The position numbers and the translations under genes are program-made. The notes beneath the pieces are model-generated. The model ran no database searches and was not told where the DNA came from. It saw nothing but the letters and a program-made list of their open reading frames with translations. 13,768 bases of DNA from an uncultured Ignavibacteria bacterium (GTDB lineage Bacteria; Bacteroidota; Ignavibacteria; Tepidaquicellales; Tepidaquicellaceae): contig CALEVL010000333.1 of the NCBI GenBank assembly GCA_937924675.1, positions 1 through 13,768 on the forward strand, written 5' to 3'. The first letter of the stretch is position 1. Each line of letters starts with the position of its first letter. Positions 6,605-13,680 of this stretch are shown piece after piece.

Positions 6605-7531
6605 ATGCCGGTTATTTCAACAAAAGACCTGACAAAGGAATACCAATCAAGGACATTCTCAAAAGATAAGATCCTTGCCCTAAGCAATTTCTCATTCGAT
6701 GTGAAGAGTGGAGAGATCTTTGGAATTCTGGGACCCAATGGCGCAGGCAAAACAACTCTTATCAAGATTCTGCTCGGAATAACTTTCAGAACAAAAGGCG
6801 AAGTTCAGATTTTCGGGAAAGAGATCAATGATGATTCCTATAAGCTTAAGATTGGCTACCTGCCGGAGAACCATCGGTTCCCGTCCTACCTTACCGGTGA
6901 GCAGGCACTTAATTTCTATGGAATGCTGGGCGGTATGAACAGGATTGACGTTAAGAAGAAATCCGATGAGTATCTGAAGATTGTTGACATGGAGAAATGG
7001 AGAAAAACCAAGATAAAGAAATATTCCAAAGGCATGCTTCAGCGTTTGGGACTCGCACAAGCACTTATGAATGATCCTGAACTGATCTTCCTTGATGAAC
7101 CAACTGACGGGGTAGATCCAATAGGCAGAAAACAAATAAGAGATGTTCTTACTCATCTTAAAAACAACGGGAAAACAATTTTCCTCAATTCACATTTGCT
7201 TAGTGAAGTAGAGCTTATATGTGACCGTGTTGCCATCTTGAATAAGGGCTCATTGGTTACTTCGGGTACAGTTGATGAGCTTACGTCTGTTTCTGATACT
7301 TTCAGGTTCACAGTTTCTGAGGTCAATGACGACCTGATTCAGTCATTGCTAAATACCTACAAGGCAGTTATCAAGAGTCAGAAGGAGTTTACATTCAGAG
7401 CCGAGACCGGTGAAGATCTAAACAAGCTAATAGATTTCCTCAGGCAAAAGAATGTTCTGATACTTGGTATAGAGAAGGAAAAGAATACGCTCGAAAGTAT
7501 GTTTATTAATCTTATAGGGAGTCAGAACTGA
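6605..7531 (+). CDS. ABC-2 type transporter ATP-binding protein
   Basis: This is the nucleotide-binding subunit of an ABC exporter, 308 residues. Walker A is GPNGAGKTT (43-51). The Q-loop position holds Glu (GYLPEN, E88), as is common in this subfamily. The signature is YSKGMLQRLGLAQAL (140-154). Walker B is LIFLDEPTDGVDP (160-172, D164 and E165), and the switch histidine is H197 in LNSHLLSEVE. The last 80 or so residues form a C-terminal extension typical of NosF/CcmA/drug-export-like ATPases. It sits between the HD gene (10 nt upstream) and the permease (one base downstream), so a dimer driving that permease is very likely. The substrate is unknown. Confidence 0.94.
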   Translation: MPVISTKDLTKEYQSRTFSKDKILALSNFSFDVKSGEIFGILGPNGAGKTTLIKILLGITFRTKGEVQIFGKEINDDSYKLKIGYLPENHRFPSYLTGEQALNFYGMLGGMNRIDVKKKSDEYLKIVDMEKWRKTKIKKYSKGMLQRLGLAQALMNDPELIFLDEPTDGVDPIGRKQIRDVLTHLKNNGKTIFLNSHLLSEVELICDRVAILNKGSLVTSGTVDELTSVSDTFRFTVSEVNDDLIQSLLNTYKAVIKSQKEFTFRAETGEDLNKLIDFLRQKNVLILGIEKEKNTLESMFINLIGSQN

Positions 7532-7532
7532 T

Positions 7533-8345
7533 ATGAGATTTTTAACTTTGATGTTCAGCACATTCCGGGAAGCAATTGCGAAGAAGATCTTTCTGGGTTT
7601 CTTCATTATTGCCACGATCATCATTTTGTTTTTCCTGTTTCTCATAAATGTTGATTCTGTTGAAGGAATGGTAAATATGATGGAATCTTCGGGAGAAGAG
7701 GGTGTAAGACAGCTGGTTACGGGGTTTGAAGTTGGAATGATCAATCTCTCATATCTGCTTGTGATAACTTTCTGTTTTATAGCAGTGTCTTCTTTCATTC
7801 CGTCAATGCTGGAGAAAGGCAATATTGATATTCTGCTTTCCAAGCCTGTTTCAAGAACGAACATAATACTCGCTAAATTTCTTGGCGGTGTTTTGCTGAT
7901 CTTCCTGAGTCTGACATATCTTATAGGCGGAGTATGGCTCATACTTTCCGCAAAATCCGGCTTCTGGAATGTTCCGTTCTTATATTCCATACCCTGGCTG
8001 ACTCTCTCATTTGCAATAATCTATGCATTGATCATTCTGATTGGAGTAACATCGCAGAGTACGATACTGTCAATTATTGTGAGCATGTTTCTTGTATTTG
8101 TTATTTGTCCGGTCTTGTATGTGAGAGAGACAGTGATATTCAGTCTTGTTACTAACAGCACAATACAGTTCATAATAAATTTCTTTTATTACATCCTTCC
8201 CAAGCCGGGAGACATCAATCAGATAATTACGGATATTATCACCGGAAGTCCGGTGAAATCATACATGCCGGTATACTCTTCTGTACTCTTCATGTTTGCG
8301 GCACTTTCACTTTCTATATTTTATTTCAGACGAAAGGACTATTGA
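7533..8345 (+). CDS. ABC-2 type transporter permease (NosY-like)
   Basis: This 270-residue membrane protein is the likely partner of the preceding ATPase. Six hydrophobic segments lie near 19-40, 67-90, 111-138, 150-172, 177-197 and 247-265. DILLSKPVSRTN (99-110) matches the DLLLSRPISR-type loop seen in NosY-like and Cu-processing permeases of the ABC-2 family. The start ATG is one base after the ATPase stop. At the other end, the TTG start of the lipoprotein gene overlaps the permease stop as TTGA, indicating translational coupling of all three. The substrate cannot be inferred from sequence. Confidence 0.9.
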   Translation: MRFLTLMFSTFREAIAKKIFLGFFIIATIIILFFLFLINVDSVEGMVNMMESSGEEGVRQLVTGFEVGMINLSYLLVITFCFIAVSSFIPSMLEKGNIDILLSKPVSRTNIILAKFLGGVLLIFLSLTYLIGGVWLILSAKSGFWNVPFLYSIPWLTLSFAIIYALIILIGVTSQSTILSIIVSMFLVFVICPVLYVRETVIFSLVTNSTIQFIINFFYYILPKPGDINQIITDIITGSPVKSYMPVYSSVLFMFAALSLSIFYFRRKDY

Positions 8346-9394
8346 AAAGCCATAAGAAGTCCACTGCAATGGCAGTGCTCTTACTGCTGTTGATTTCCTC
8401 ATGCAATTTCAAACCCGAGCCGGAACCTCTTCAATATTCAGTTCAGGCAACCTTAAATCTAATGCAGGAAAGTTCACAGTTTGTTATGTATCTGAATTTC
8501 AAGAGCATGAGAAGGACGGAATTCTGGCAGAAGAACATTTCAGATTCACTGCTTAACGCAGAGAAGACTTTCGGCAGCTTGCTCAATACTTTTAAAGTCT
8601 CAACCGGTGCTTCTATTTCAGAAGGACTTGACGAATTGTATTATTCCAATTCATGGTTTGGAGAAAATGCAATTGTGCTCAAGGGGATATTTAACAAGCA
8701 AACATTAGATACATTGCTTGCCCGCGACAGTGTCTTCTCGATTACAAGAAGCAGGGAAGGAGTAGATATCTATGTTAATAATGAGAACGGCTTATATTTT
8801 TTCTTCAAGGACAATTTTACGATCTGTGCCAGCAATTACCTGAAGCAGATAGATCAGATGATAAATACAACAGACACATCAAGAACCGGGCTTCTGCTTA
8901 ATCAGAAAATGTTTACTTCAATTCAAAATGTTGTTCATAAAGAAAACTTATGGATGGTTACGAATGAAAAGATGTTCATCAGAGGCTTGTTCATGAACCT
9001 TCTTGAAACTACTTCGGGCAAGCGTATTCACGACAGCGACAGCTCTTCAATAGATACTGCATCTTCAGACGAAAATCTCAATGTTAGCAATATGTATAAG
9101 GCAATCAACTCTCTCTCGTTTTCCGCAAAGATGAACAATGAACTGTCCCTTCTTGTTCAGGGTGAGTGTATTAGTGAGAAGACTTCGAAATATCTTACAG
9201 AAATACTAAGCGGGCTTTTGACAGTAGCAAAACTCAGCGAGAAGGATAAACAAGATCCAGCAACATCTCAGATACTGAAAAACATTGAGCTCAATCGCTA
9301 CGAAGAATCAGTCTTTGTCAGTGCATTGATTGATCAAAAGAATCTTGCCGCATTCAAAAGCAAGAAACTGATGAGCGAACCTCCTTCGTTCTGA
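8342..9394 (+). CDS. Lipoprotein of unknown function coupled to the ABC transporter
   Basis: This gene was not assigned to a named family. It encodes 350 residues with a lipoprotein signal: basic KSHKK, a hydrophobic stretch AVLLLLLISS and a cysteine at 21 (lipobox LISSC), followed by acidic/proline residues. The mature part is mixed alpha/beta without obvious motifs. It contains LDELYYSNSWFGENAIVLKG (roughly 97-116), loosely like DUF3352-type proteins, and a Ser/Asp-rich linker near 230-243 (SDSSSIDTASSDE). The TTG start shares four bases with the permease stop (TTGA), so it is translated by coupling with the transporter. It could be an accessory subunit or cargo-binding factor, but this is inferred only from context. 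It is the last plus-strand gene before the convergent cluster. Confidence 0.78.
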   Translation: MKSHKKSTAMAVLLLLLISSCNFKPEPEPLQYSVQATLNLMQESSQFVMYLNFKSMRRTEFWQKNISDSLLNAEKTFGSLLNTFKVSTGASISEGLDELYYSNSWFGENAIVLKGIFNKQTLDTLLARDSVFSITRSREGVDIYVNNENGLYFFFKDNFTICASNYLKQIDQMINTTDTSRTGLLLNQKMFTSIQNVVHKENLWMVTNEKMFIRGLFMNLLETTSGKRIHDSDSSSIDTASSDENLNVSNMYKAINSLSFSAKMNNELSLLVQGECISEKTSKYLTEILSGLLTVAKLSEKDKQDPATSQILKNIELNRYEESVFVSALIDQKNLAAFKSKKLMSEPPSF

Positions 9395-9504
9395 TGTTTA
9401 TCAGGTCAAAGTTTCTTTGGCTAACTTCGGAAAATTACAGCTGAGAACTGCTGCTAAGTGCATCCATAAGTTCAAATGCAATAGTACCGGTACATTTCAG
9501 GAAA

Positions 9505-9564
9505 ATGAAAAGGGGGATTATTTCTGCAGCTATTTTTGCAGCACTTGCTTATACGAAATTCTAA
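9505..9564 (+). other. Possible 19-residue hydrophobic peptide in the convergent gap
   Basis: An ATG opens a frame reading MKRGIISAAIFAALAYTKF before TAA. The composition (Lys/Arg then Ala/Ile-rich) resembles a tiny membrane peptide or a signal-peptide stub. There is no Shine-Dalgarno and the stop overlaps the end of the convergent MGMT-like gene. It may be chance. The rest of the gap 9395-9560 holds a palindrome GTACCGGTAC at 9484-9493 and no clear terminator for either strand. Confidence 0.12.
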
Positions 9565-10049
9565 TTTACAGCATGAATTACTTTCTTCTCAAAATCCACA
9601 ACAAATAATTTTCCCCCGTGCTTTTTTGCCTCTGTCTCAATGCCTTCTGCTTCGAGTCTCTGCGCTTGTCCTTCTGCACCAAGCGGAAATTTCTCATTCA
9701 ACTCACCCTTCTCGCCGACCACTCTCCAATAGGGTGCAATGTTCTTCTTCCCGGCTAAAGCATCTTCTTCTGCAGCTTCAGAAATCATTCTTAGAAAAAT
9801 TCCTGTGGTAAGCGGACATGTTGTGTCAGCTCCGGCATCAAGGGCGAGTTTCTTCCTTAGTTGTGACTTTGTTATGAGTTTCCCTTTGCTGACTTTTCGG
9901 ACCACTGCTTCAATATCTTTGGGACGGGATATTAGCATTTTCCCTTTCCCAAAGCTATAAGGAACATTATCCGGAAGATCAACGATCTTTGTATCAGTGA
10001 TCTTATTTATCTTTTCGCGCCAATTAATCTTACTCTTGAGTTTGGTCAT
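9561..10049 (-). CDS. MGMT/ATL-family protein lacking the catalytic cysteine
   Basis: This 162-residue protein belongs to the methylguanine-DNA methyltransferase superfamily. The fold core is VVRKVSKGKLITKSQLRKKL (49-68), resembling the helix-turn-helix region. The diagnostic active-site stretch reads IAPYWRVVGEKGELNEKFP (104-122): the PCHRV cysteine of true methyltransferases is replaced by Tyr, as Trp replaces it in alkyltransferase-like (ATL) proteins. The following GAEGQAQRLEAEG (124-136) matches the family. C78 (TCPLTTGIF) is present but is not the alkyl acceptor position. It probably binds damaged DNA or another ligand without transferring alkyl groups. The start is taken at the ATG giving MTKLKSK. 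A TTG at 10088 would overlap the FBPase end by 29 nt and adds an unrelated stretch. It is the last gene of the minus-strand cluster. Confidence 0.83.
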   Translation of the reverse strand: MTKLKSKINWREKINKITDTKIVDLPDNVPYSFGKGKMLISRPKDIEAVVRKVSKGKLITKSQLRKKLALDAGADTTCPLTTGIFLRMISEAAEEDALAGKKNIAPYWRVVGEKGELNEKFPLGAEGQAQRLEAEGIETEAKKHGGKLFVVDFEKKVIHAVN

Positions 10050-10059
10050 GATGCAATTG

Positions 10060-11076
10060 CTATTTGTCTTCAGACAAAAATTTCTCAAGCATCAGCACAT
10101 CATCTTCACTTCCAATAAACAACGGCGTTCGTTGGTGAAGTGCTTGCGGTTCAATATCAAGAATCCTCTGTTTGCCGTTTGAACTCTTTCCACCTGCCTG
10201 CTCCACAATCATACTCAATGGATTTGCTTCATACATCAGTCTCAACTTTCCGCTTGTATTCTTGCTGTCAGCAGGATATAGGAATATTCCTCCGTACAAT
10301 AAATTCCTATGGAAATCAGCAACCAAAGAACCTATATATCTGGATGAATAAGGTCTGTTGGTATTTGAATCGGATTCTTTGAGGTACGAAACAAACTTCT
10401 TCATGCCTTCAGTCCATTTGTTGAAATTGCCTTCGTTAACCGAATATGTCTTCGATTTCTTCGGGATCTTTATGTTCTCGTTCGAGAGGATAAACTCTCC
10501 GGCAGTTGGATCAAGAGTGAATGCATGCACTCCATTCCCTGATGTGTAAACAAGCACCGTGCTAGAACCGTAAATTGCATATCCGGCTGCAACCTGATAG
10601 ATACCTTTCTGCAGGCAGTCCTTCATTTCACCGGGACCGTGATCGCTTACGCGTTTGTAAACAGAAAATATAGTACCTATTGAAACATTAACATCAATAT
10701 TTGATGAGCCGTCCAGCGGATCAAAGTGACAGATATATTTGTTTGTGACATACTTGTTCTCAGTGTATTTGTCTTCTATGGGAATGAAGTTCTCTTCTTC
10801 TTCAGAGCAGATCGCACATATATGACCTCCTTGCTTCATCATGTTGGTAAGAAGTTCATTCGCATATACATCAAGCTTCTTCACTTCTTCACCCTGAATA
10901 TTTGTCTCGCCGGTCATTCCAAGAATGTCTATGAGCCCGGCGCGATTGACTTCAAGCGAGATCATCTTGCATGCCAACGCAATATCTGCAAGCAGATCGG
11001 AAAGTTGTCCCGTCGCTTCAGGATATTTCCGTTCCTCTTCTACTATGTGGCGGTAAATCGTGTTGAATTTTTTCAA
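10060..11076 (-). CDS. fbp: Class 1 fructose-1,6-bisphosphatase
   Basis: It hydrolyses fructose-1,6-bisphosphate to fructose-6-phosphate, the committed step of gluconeogenesis, in the cytoplasm. The 338 residues fit the family. The metal site is built by the acidic EEEE run (92-95) and FDPLDGSSN (118-126, D119 and D122). SSRYIGSLVADFHRNLLYGG (around 242-261) and KLRLMYEANPLSMIVEQAGG (near 277-296) are the substrate-binding and C-terminal core segments. The start is a TTG with an AGGAA Shine-Dalgarno 8 nt upstream. It lies 35 nt after the rhodanese gene and 10 nt before the MGMT-like gene in the same direction. No regulatory site specific to it was seen. Confidence 0.95.
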   Translation of the reverse strand: MKKFNTIYRHIVEEERKYPEATGQLSDLLADIALACKMISLEVNRAGLIDILGMTGETNIQGEEVKKLDVYANELLTNMMKQGGHICAICSEEEENFIPIEDKYTENKYVTNKYICHFDPLDGSSNIDVNVSIGTIFSVYKRVSDHGPGEMKDCLQKGIYQVAAGYAIYGSSTVLVYTSGNGVHAFTLDPTAGEFILSNENIKIPKKSKTYSVNEGNFNKWTEGMKKFVSYLKESDSNTNRPYSSRYIGSLVADFHRNLLYGGIFLYPADSKNTSGKLRLMYEANPLSMIVEQAGGKSSNGKQRILDIEPQALHQRTPLFIGSEDDVLMLEKFLSEDK

Positions 11077-11084
11077 GAAGCTGT

Positions 11085-11089
11085 TTCCT
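11085..11089 (-). promoter_or_regulatory. Shine-Dalgarno fixing the TTG start of fbp
   Basis: On the minus strand AGGAA, followed by ACAGCTTC, precedes TTG at 11076 by 8 nt. It supports the TTG as the real start, since an in-frame ATG near the N-terminus is lacking. Confidence 0.6.
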
Positions 11090-11111
11090 TTGTGTAATGA
11101 TTAAATGAAAA

Positions 11112-11432
11112 TTACTTTACTATCTCATGTCCTTGATCATGCCATGCGATGATTCCTCCTGCAAGATTATAAACTTTCTCAAAACCAAGATCACGCATAA
11201 GAAACATTGCCTGCCTGCTTCTGTTGCCAGACCTGCAATAGACTAAATACTTCATGCGCTTGTCAAGTTCATCAATATGAGATTCGAATTCATGATGATA
11301 AAAATCAATATTGATCGAACCCGTCAGATGGCCTGCATTATATTCTGCCGGTGTCCTGACATCGAGAAGTACATATGCATCTTCCTCAAGTTTATTCCGG
11401 AATGATTGAGTATCAATATCCTGATGGTTCAT
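11112..11432 (-). CDS. Single-domain rhodanese
   Basis: This 106-residue protein is one rhodanese (thiosulfate sulfurtransferase-like) domain. Recognisable parts are LLDVRTPAEYNAGHLTGSINI (22-42), the CH2A-type segment, and the active-site loop CRSGNRS at 66-72 with C66 as the persulfide-carrying cysteine. YNLAGGIIAWHDQGHEI (88-104) is the standard C-terminal strand-helix. No signal peptide is present, so it acts in the cytoplasm. The sulfur acceptor is unknown. It lies 47 nt after the NYN gene and 35 nt before fbp on the same strand. Confidence 0.93.
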   Translation of the reverse strand: MNHQDIDTQSFRNKLEEDAYVLLDVRTPAEYNAGHLTGSINIDFYHHEFESHIDELDKRMKYLVYCRSGNRSRQAMFLMRDLGFEKVYNLAGGIIAWHDQGHEIVK

Positions 11433-11479
11433 TGTTAAAACTTTTTATGTTGTTTGAAAATATTCTCAATTATGGAATT

Positions 11480-11941
11480 CTACGAAAAATACTTCTTGAA
11501 TTCTTCCATTTCTTTCTTCGAAATCCTGTCGGGCTTTTCAAAGAGTTCATTCACGTTCTTATCTTTTGCAGGACTCTTGACATCATCGGTTAGCGATCTT
11601 GCAAAATTTTCAGACTTCATCACCTCACAGCCGCAGACCTTTGCAAGATCTGTAATGCCTGCATCAGAACTCACTATGCACAGCTCTCTTCCGTTCCTTG
11701 CCTGTTCAATCTTTTCTCTGATTACGGTATCTGCCGTAACGTTACCTGAATATAGAACGCTGCTTCCTTCATTCTTACCGTGACCGTCAAACACAATAAC
11801 TATCTTTGCCTTGCCCTTGTATCTGGACCTCACAAAATCCCTCAAGGCAAAGGCCGCTCCCTGCTTGTCATACGAATGCATTTCCTTTATGTGATTAACC
11901 TTGTGAAGAAGGTTATTCCCGTCTATGATTATAGTTTTCAT
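11480..11941 (-). CDS. NYN/PIN-like domain protein, YacP (Rae1)-like RNase
   Basis: This 153-residue protein has the NYN fold found in YacP/Rae1, a ribosome-associated endoribonuclease of Bacillus. Acidic residues expected to hold metal are visible: D7 in IIIDGNNLL (4-12), D52 in VIVFDGHGK (48-56), D71 in the TADTVI segment and D93 in VSSDAGITDLAKVCG (90-104). ENFARSL (111-117) fits the family's last helix. The C-terminal 30 or so residues are lysine-rich (SKKEMEEFKK) and look like an appended tail. It is 24 nt after asnS in the same direction. An RNA-cleaving role with translation genes fits this position, but the substrate is not shown. Confidence 0.85.
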   Translation of the reverse strand: MKTIIIDGNNLLHKVNHIKEMHSYDKQGAAFALRDFVRSRYKGKAKIVIVFDGHGKNEGSSVLYSGNVTADTVIREKIEQARNGRELCIVSSDAGITDLAKVCGCEVMKSENFARSLTDDVKSPAKDKNVNELFEKPDRISKKEMEEFKKYFS

Positions 11942-11965
11942 TGCAGTATTCTTTAGGCATTGAGC

Positions 11966-13306
11966 TTACGGTCTGATCCTGTTCGGTCTTCTTGCAAATG
12001 GTATCGCTTCGCGGATATGTTCAAGGTTGCAGATCCATGAAACCATTCTCTCGATGCCGAGTCCAAACCCTGAATGCGGAACGCTACCAAACCTCCGAAG
12101 ATCAAGATACCATTGGAACTCCTCAAGAGGAAGATTGTGCTCTTTGATCCTGCTCTCAAGTTCTTCAAAATCATCTTCACGCTGCGATCCGCCGATTATC
12201 TCACCGAAACCTTCAGGTGCAAGAACATCAACTCCGAGCGCTATCTTCGGATCATTCGGATCGCGTTTCATGTAGAATGACTTCGCTTCAGCTGGCCAGC
12301 GATGAACCATTACCGGCTTGTCATAGTCTTCTACAATTGCTTCCTCATGTGGTGCGCCAAAATCCTCTCCCCACGGGAATGGCCTTATGTGTTCTTCACC
12401 ATTTTCTGTTTTTCTTATTAGCGGCACATCCTTCTTATTCAATATATCAACAGCTTCTGCATAAGTGATTCTCGGGAATGGTTTTTTCACATTCTGAAGT
12501 TTGGAAATGTCTCTGCCGAGAATTTCAAGATCTGATTTTGATTTTTCGAGAACCCTCTGAACCACATATTCGAGAAAGTCTTCGATAAGATTCATGTCAT
12601 CATCAATGTCATAATAAGCCATCTCCGGTTCCATCATCCAGAACTCTGTGATATGTCTGCGTGTCATTGAATTCTCTGCTCTGAATGTAGGTCCAAGAGT
12701 GTAAACTTTCCCAAGCGCAAGAGCTCCGGCTTCAGCATACAACTGTCCTGATTGTGAAAGATATGCTTTACCAAGATCAAAGTAATCCGTGGAGAATAGA
12801 GTAGTTGTGCCCTCGCATGCATTGGGCGTAAATATTGGCGTATCAAAAAGTATGAAGCCGTTGTTGTACATAAAATCTCTGATCGCCTGAATGATCTCAT
12901 TCCTTACCCTGAGAATAGCAGTTTGTTTAGGTGAACGCATCCAAAGATGACGGCGGTCCATAAGGAATTCGACTCCGTGTTCCTTCGGTGTGATCGGATA
13001 CGGCTCTGCAATGTGAATTATTTCAATATTATTCACTTGAAGTTCATAGACTCCTTCTTTCTTAGGATGTTTTGTCACTGTTCCTGTTACACAGACGGAT
13101 GATTCCTGAGTAAGTTTGGAAAAATCTTCCCAGACCTTCTCCGGTACCGCGCTTTTGACCACGACTCCTTGTATGACTCCCGTTCCGTCACGCAATTCGG
13201 GAAACATCAGCTTGCCCGAAGATCTGATATTGTAAAGCCAGCCCTGAATCGTGACTTCCTTATCGACAAAATCAGCGATCTTGTTAATATAAACTCTCTG
13301 TTCCAA
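11966..13306 (-). CDS. asnS: Asparaginyl-tRNA synthetase
   Basis: This class IIb enzyme charges tRNA-Asn with asparagine in the cytoplasm. The 446 residues comprise an OB-fold anticodon-binding domain at about 1-100 (VTIQGWLYNIRSSGK, 18-32) and a catalytic domain from about 115. Motif 2 is FRAENSMTRRHITEFWMMEPE (208-228). FWMMEPE is typical of AsnRS and argues against AspRS. Motif 3 is GFGLGIERMVSWI (413-425). The end reads RRPNRIRP, where many AsnRS end in RTPGRIYP. The start is a TTG; no in-frame ATG lies closer to the conserved N-terminus. It heads the minus-strand cluster, with a promoter-like pair about 65 nt upstream. Confidence 0.95.
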   Translation of the reverse strand: MEQRVYINKIADFVDKEVTIQGWLYNIRSSGKLMFPELRDGTGVIQGVVVKSAVPEKVWEDFSKLTQESSVCVTGTVTKHPKKEGVYELQVNNIEIIHIAEPYPITPKEHGVEFLMDRRHLWMRSPKQTAILRVRNEIIQAIRDFMYNNGFILFDTPIFTPNACEGTTTLFSTDYFDLGKAYLSQSGQLYAEAGALALGKVYTLGPTFRAENSMTRRHITEFWMMEPEMAYYDIDDDMNLIEDFLEYVVQRVLEKSKSDLEILGRDISKLQNVKKPFPRITYAEAVDILNKKDVPLIRKTENGEEHIRPFPWGEDFGAPHEEAIVEDYDKPVMVHRWPAEAKSFYMKRDPNDPKIALGVDVLAPEGFGEIIGGSQREDDFEELESRIKEHNLPLEEFQWYLDLRRFGSVPHSGFGLGIERMVSWICNLEHIREAIPFARRPNRIRP

Positions 13307-13370
13307 GTGTGTTTGGGGTAAATTTAGGAATGGTGCAATTTACGAAATGAGGCGGTGGAATGAAATGAAG

Positions 13371-13397
13371 ATTTTAGAGTTTCAGCGGTACGGTCAA
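13371..13397 (-). promoter_or_regulatory. Candidate promoter for the asnS cluster
   Basis: Read on the minus strand: TTGACC (13397-13392), 15-nt spacer, TAAAAT (13376-13371). Each hexamer matches the sigma70 consensus at five of six positions, but the spacer is two nt shorter than optimal. Transcription would start near 13364, giving a leader of about 58 nt before the TTG of asnS. Confidence 0.4.
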
Positions 13398-13513
13398 TTC
13401 GGAAATAATTGAAAATTGAAAATTGAAAATTGAAAATTAAAGAAATTGTGAAACTTTCTTAACAGGAGAATCTTGACAATTGGGATGCCCAGGATCCTCC
13501 AATAATCCTTCAC
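13394..13513 (-). pseudogene. J-domain-like gene remnant running into a heptamer repeat
   Basis: From a GTG at 13513 this frame encodes 39 residues. The first 11 read VKDYWRILGIP, which matches the usual start of DnaJ-type J domains (KDYYxILGIP). A strong AGGAAGG lies 7 nt upstream of the GTG. After residue 11 the match is lost. In the next frame the same DNA reads QDSPVKKVSQ, which resembles the following J-domain turn and helix II start, so a frameshift is possible. The HPD motif is absent. The frame then passes through the 13407-13441 repeat and stops. The likely history is a truncated J-protein gene with repeat DNA inserted or expanded at its break. The alternative is a chance match of a short ORF, made less likely by the good Shine-Dalgarno. 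Confidence 0.4.
13407..13441. repeat. Heptanucleotide tandem tract (AATTGAA, five units)
   Basis: Four perfect AATTGAA units (13407-13434) are followed by one AATTAAA (13435-13441). On the minus strand this is TTCAATT, a rotation of TTTTCAA. It is therefore the same heptamer as in the 6002-6036 tract in opposite orientation. Confidence 0.9.
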
Positions 13514-13520
13514 TCTATCA

Positions 13521-13527
13521 CCTTCCT
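13521..13527 (-). promoter_or_regulatory. Shine-Dalgarno of the J-domain-like remnant
   Basis: AGGAAGG on the minus strand lies 7 nt before the GTG at 13513, an ideal spacing. It is stronger than the signals of most intact genes in the window. Confidence 0.5.
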
Positions 13528-13583
13528 ATATTGTTTGTCAATAAAGTCATACAATCAACCTTAGATTGCTTTTGAACATCCTG

Positions 13584-13607
13584 AATATTGTAATATTGAA
13601 ATATTGA
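13584..13607. repeat. Octanucleotide tandem repeat (AATATTGA, three units)
   Basis: The units are AATATTGT (13584-13591), AATATTGA (13592-13599) and AATATTGA (13600-13607). It is another low-complexity tract in the same intergenic region. Confidence 0.75.
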
Positions 13608-13629
13608 TCAGTAGAACAGTAGGTGTCAA

Positions 13630-13669
13630 TTGCAACTCATAAGAACATAAACGAAAGCCTTGCAACTCA
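13630..13669. repeat. Direct repeat of TTGCAACTCA
   Basis: Copies lie at 13630-13639 and 13660-13669, 30 nt apart start to start. Both stand a few dozen bases before the terminal (TCAACTT) array. Their significance is unknown. Confidence 0.6.
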
Positions 13670-13680
13670 GATAAATCTTC

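Larger units (their letters stand above)
13442..13680. other. Non-coding DNA beyond the asnS leader
   Basis: Apart from the J-domain-like remnant and small repeats, no gene, tRNA or terminator was found. It is AT-rich with frequent stops in all frames and contains a palindrome AGGATCCT near 13491. Confidence 0.45.

Noticed and set aside
6692..7156. 154-residue minus-strand frame inside the ABC ATPase gene
   Set aside because: The plus strand carries all ABC motifs here. The antisense protein has no motifs or signals of translation.
7427..7990. 187-residue minus-strand frame over the ATPase/permease junction
   Set aside because: It spans two firmly identified genes in the antisense direction and shows no domain features.
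9417..9608. 63-residue plus-strand frame after the lipoprotein gene
   Set aside because: It is Cys/Lys/Asn-rich without motif, has no Shine-Dalgarno, and overlaps the end of the conserved MGMT-like gene on the other strand.
10050..10088. N-terminal extension of the MGMT-like gene from a TTG at 10088
   Set aside because: It would overlap fbp by 29 nt, and the extra residues (RNFCLKTNSNCI) are not family-like. The ATG at 10049 leaves a normal 10-nt gap.
13473..13478. Plus-strand TTGACA as a promoter -35
   Set aside because: No acceptable -10 lies 16-18 nt downstream, and no plus-strand gene follows.
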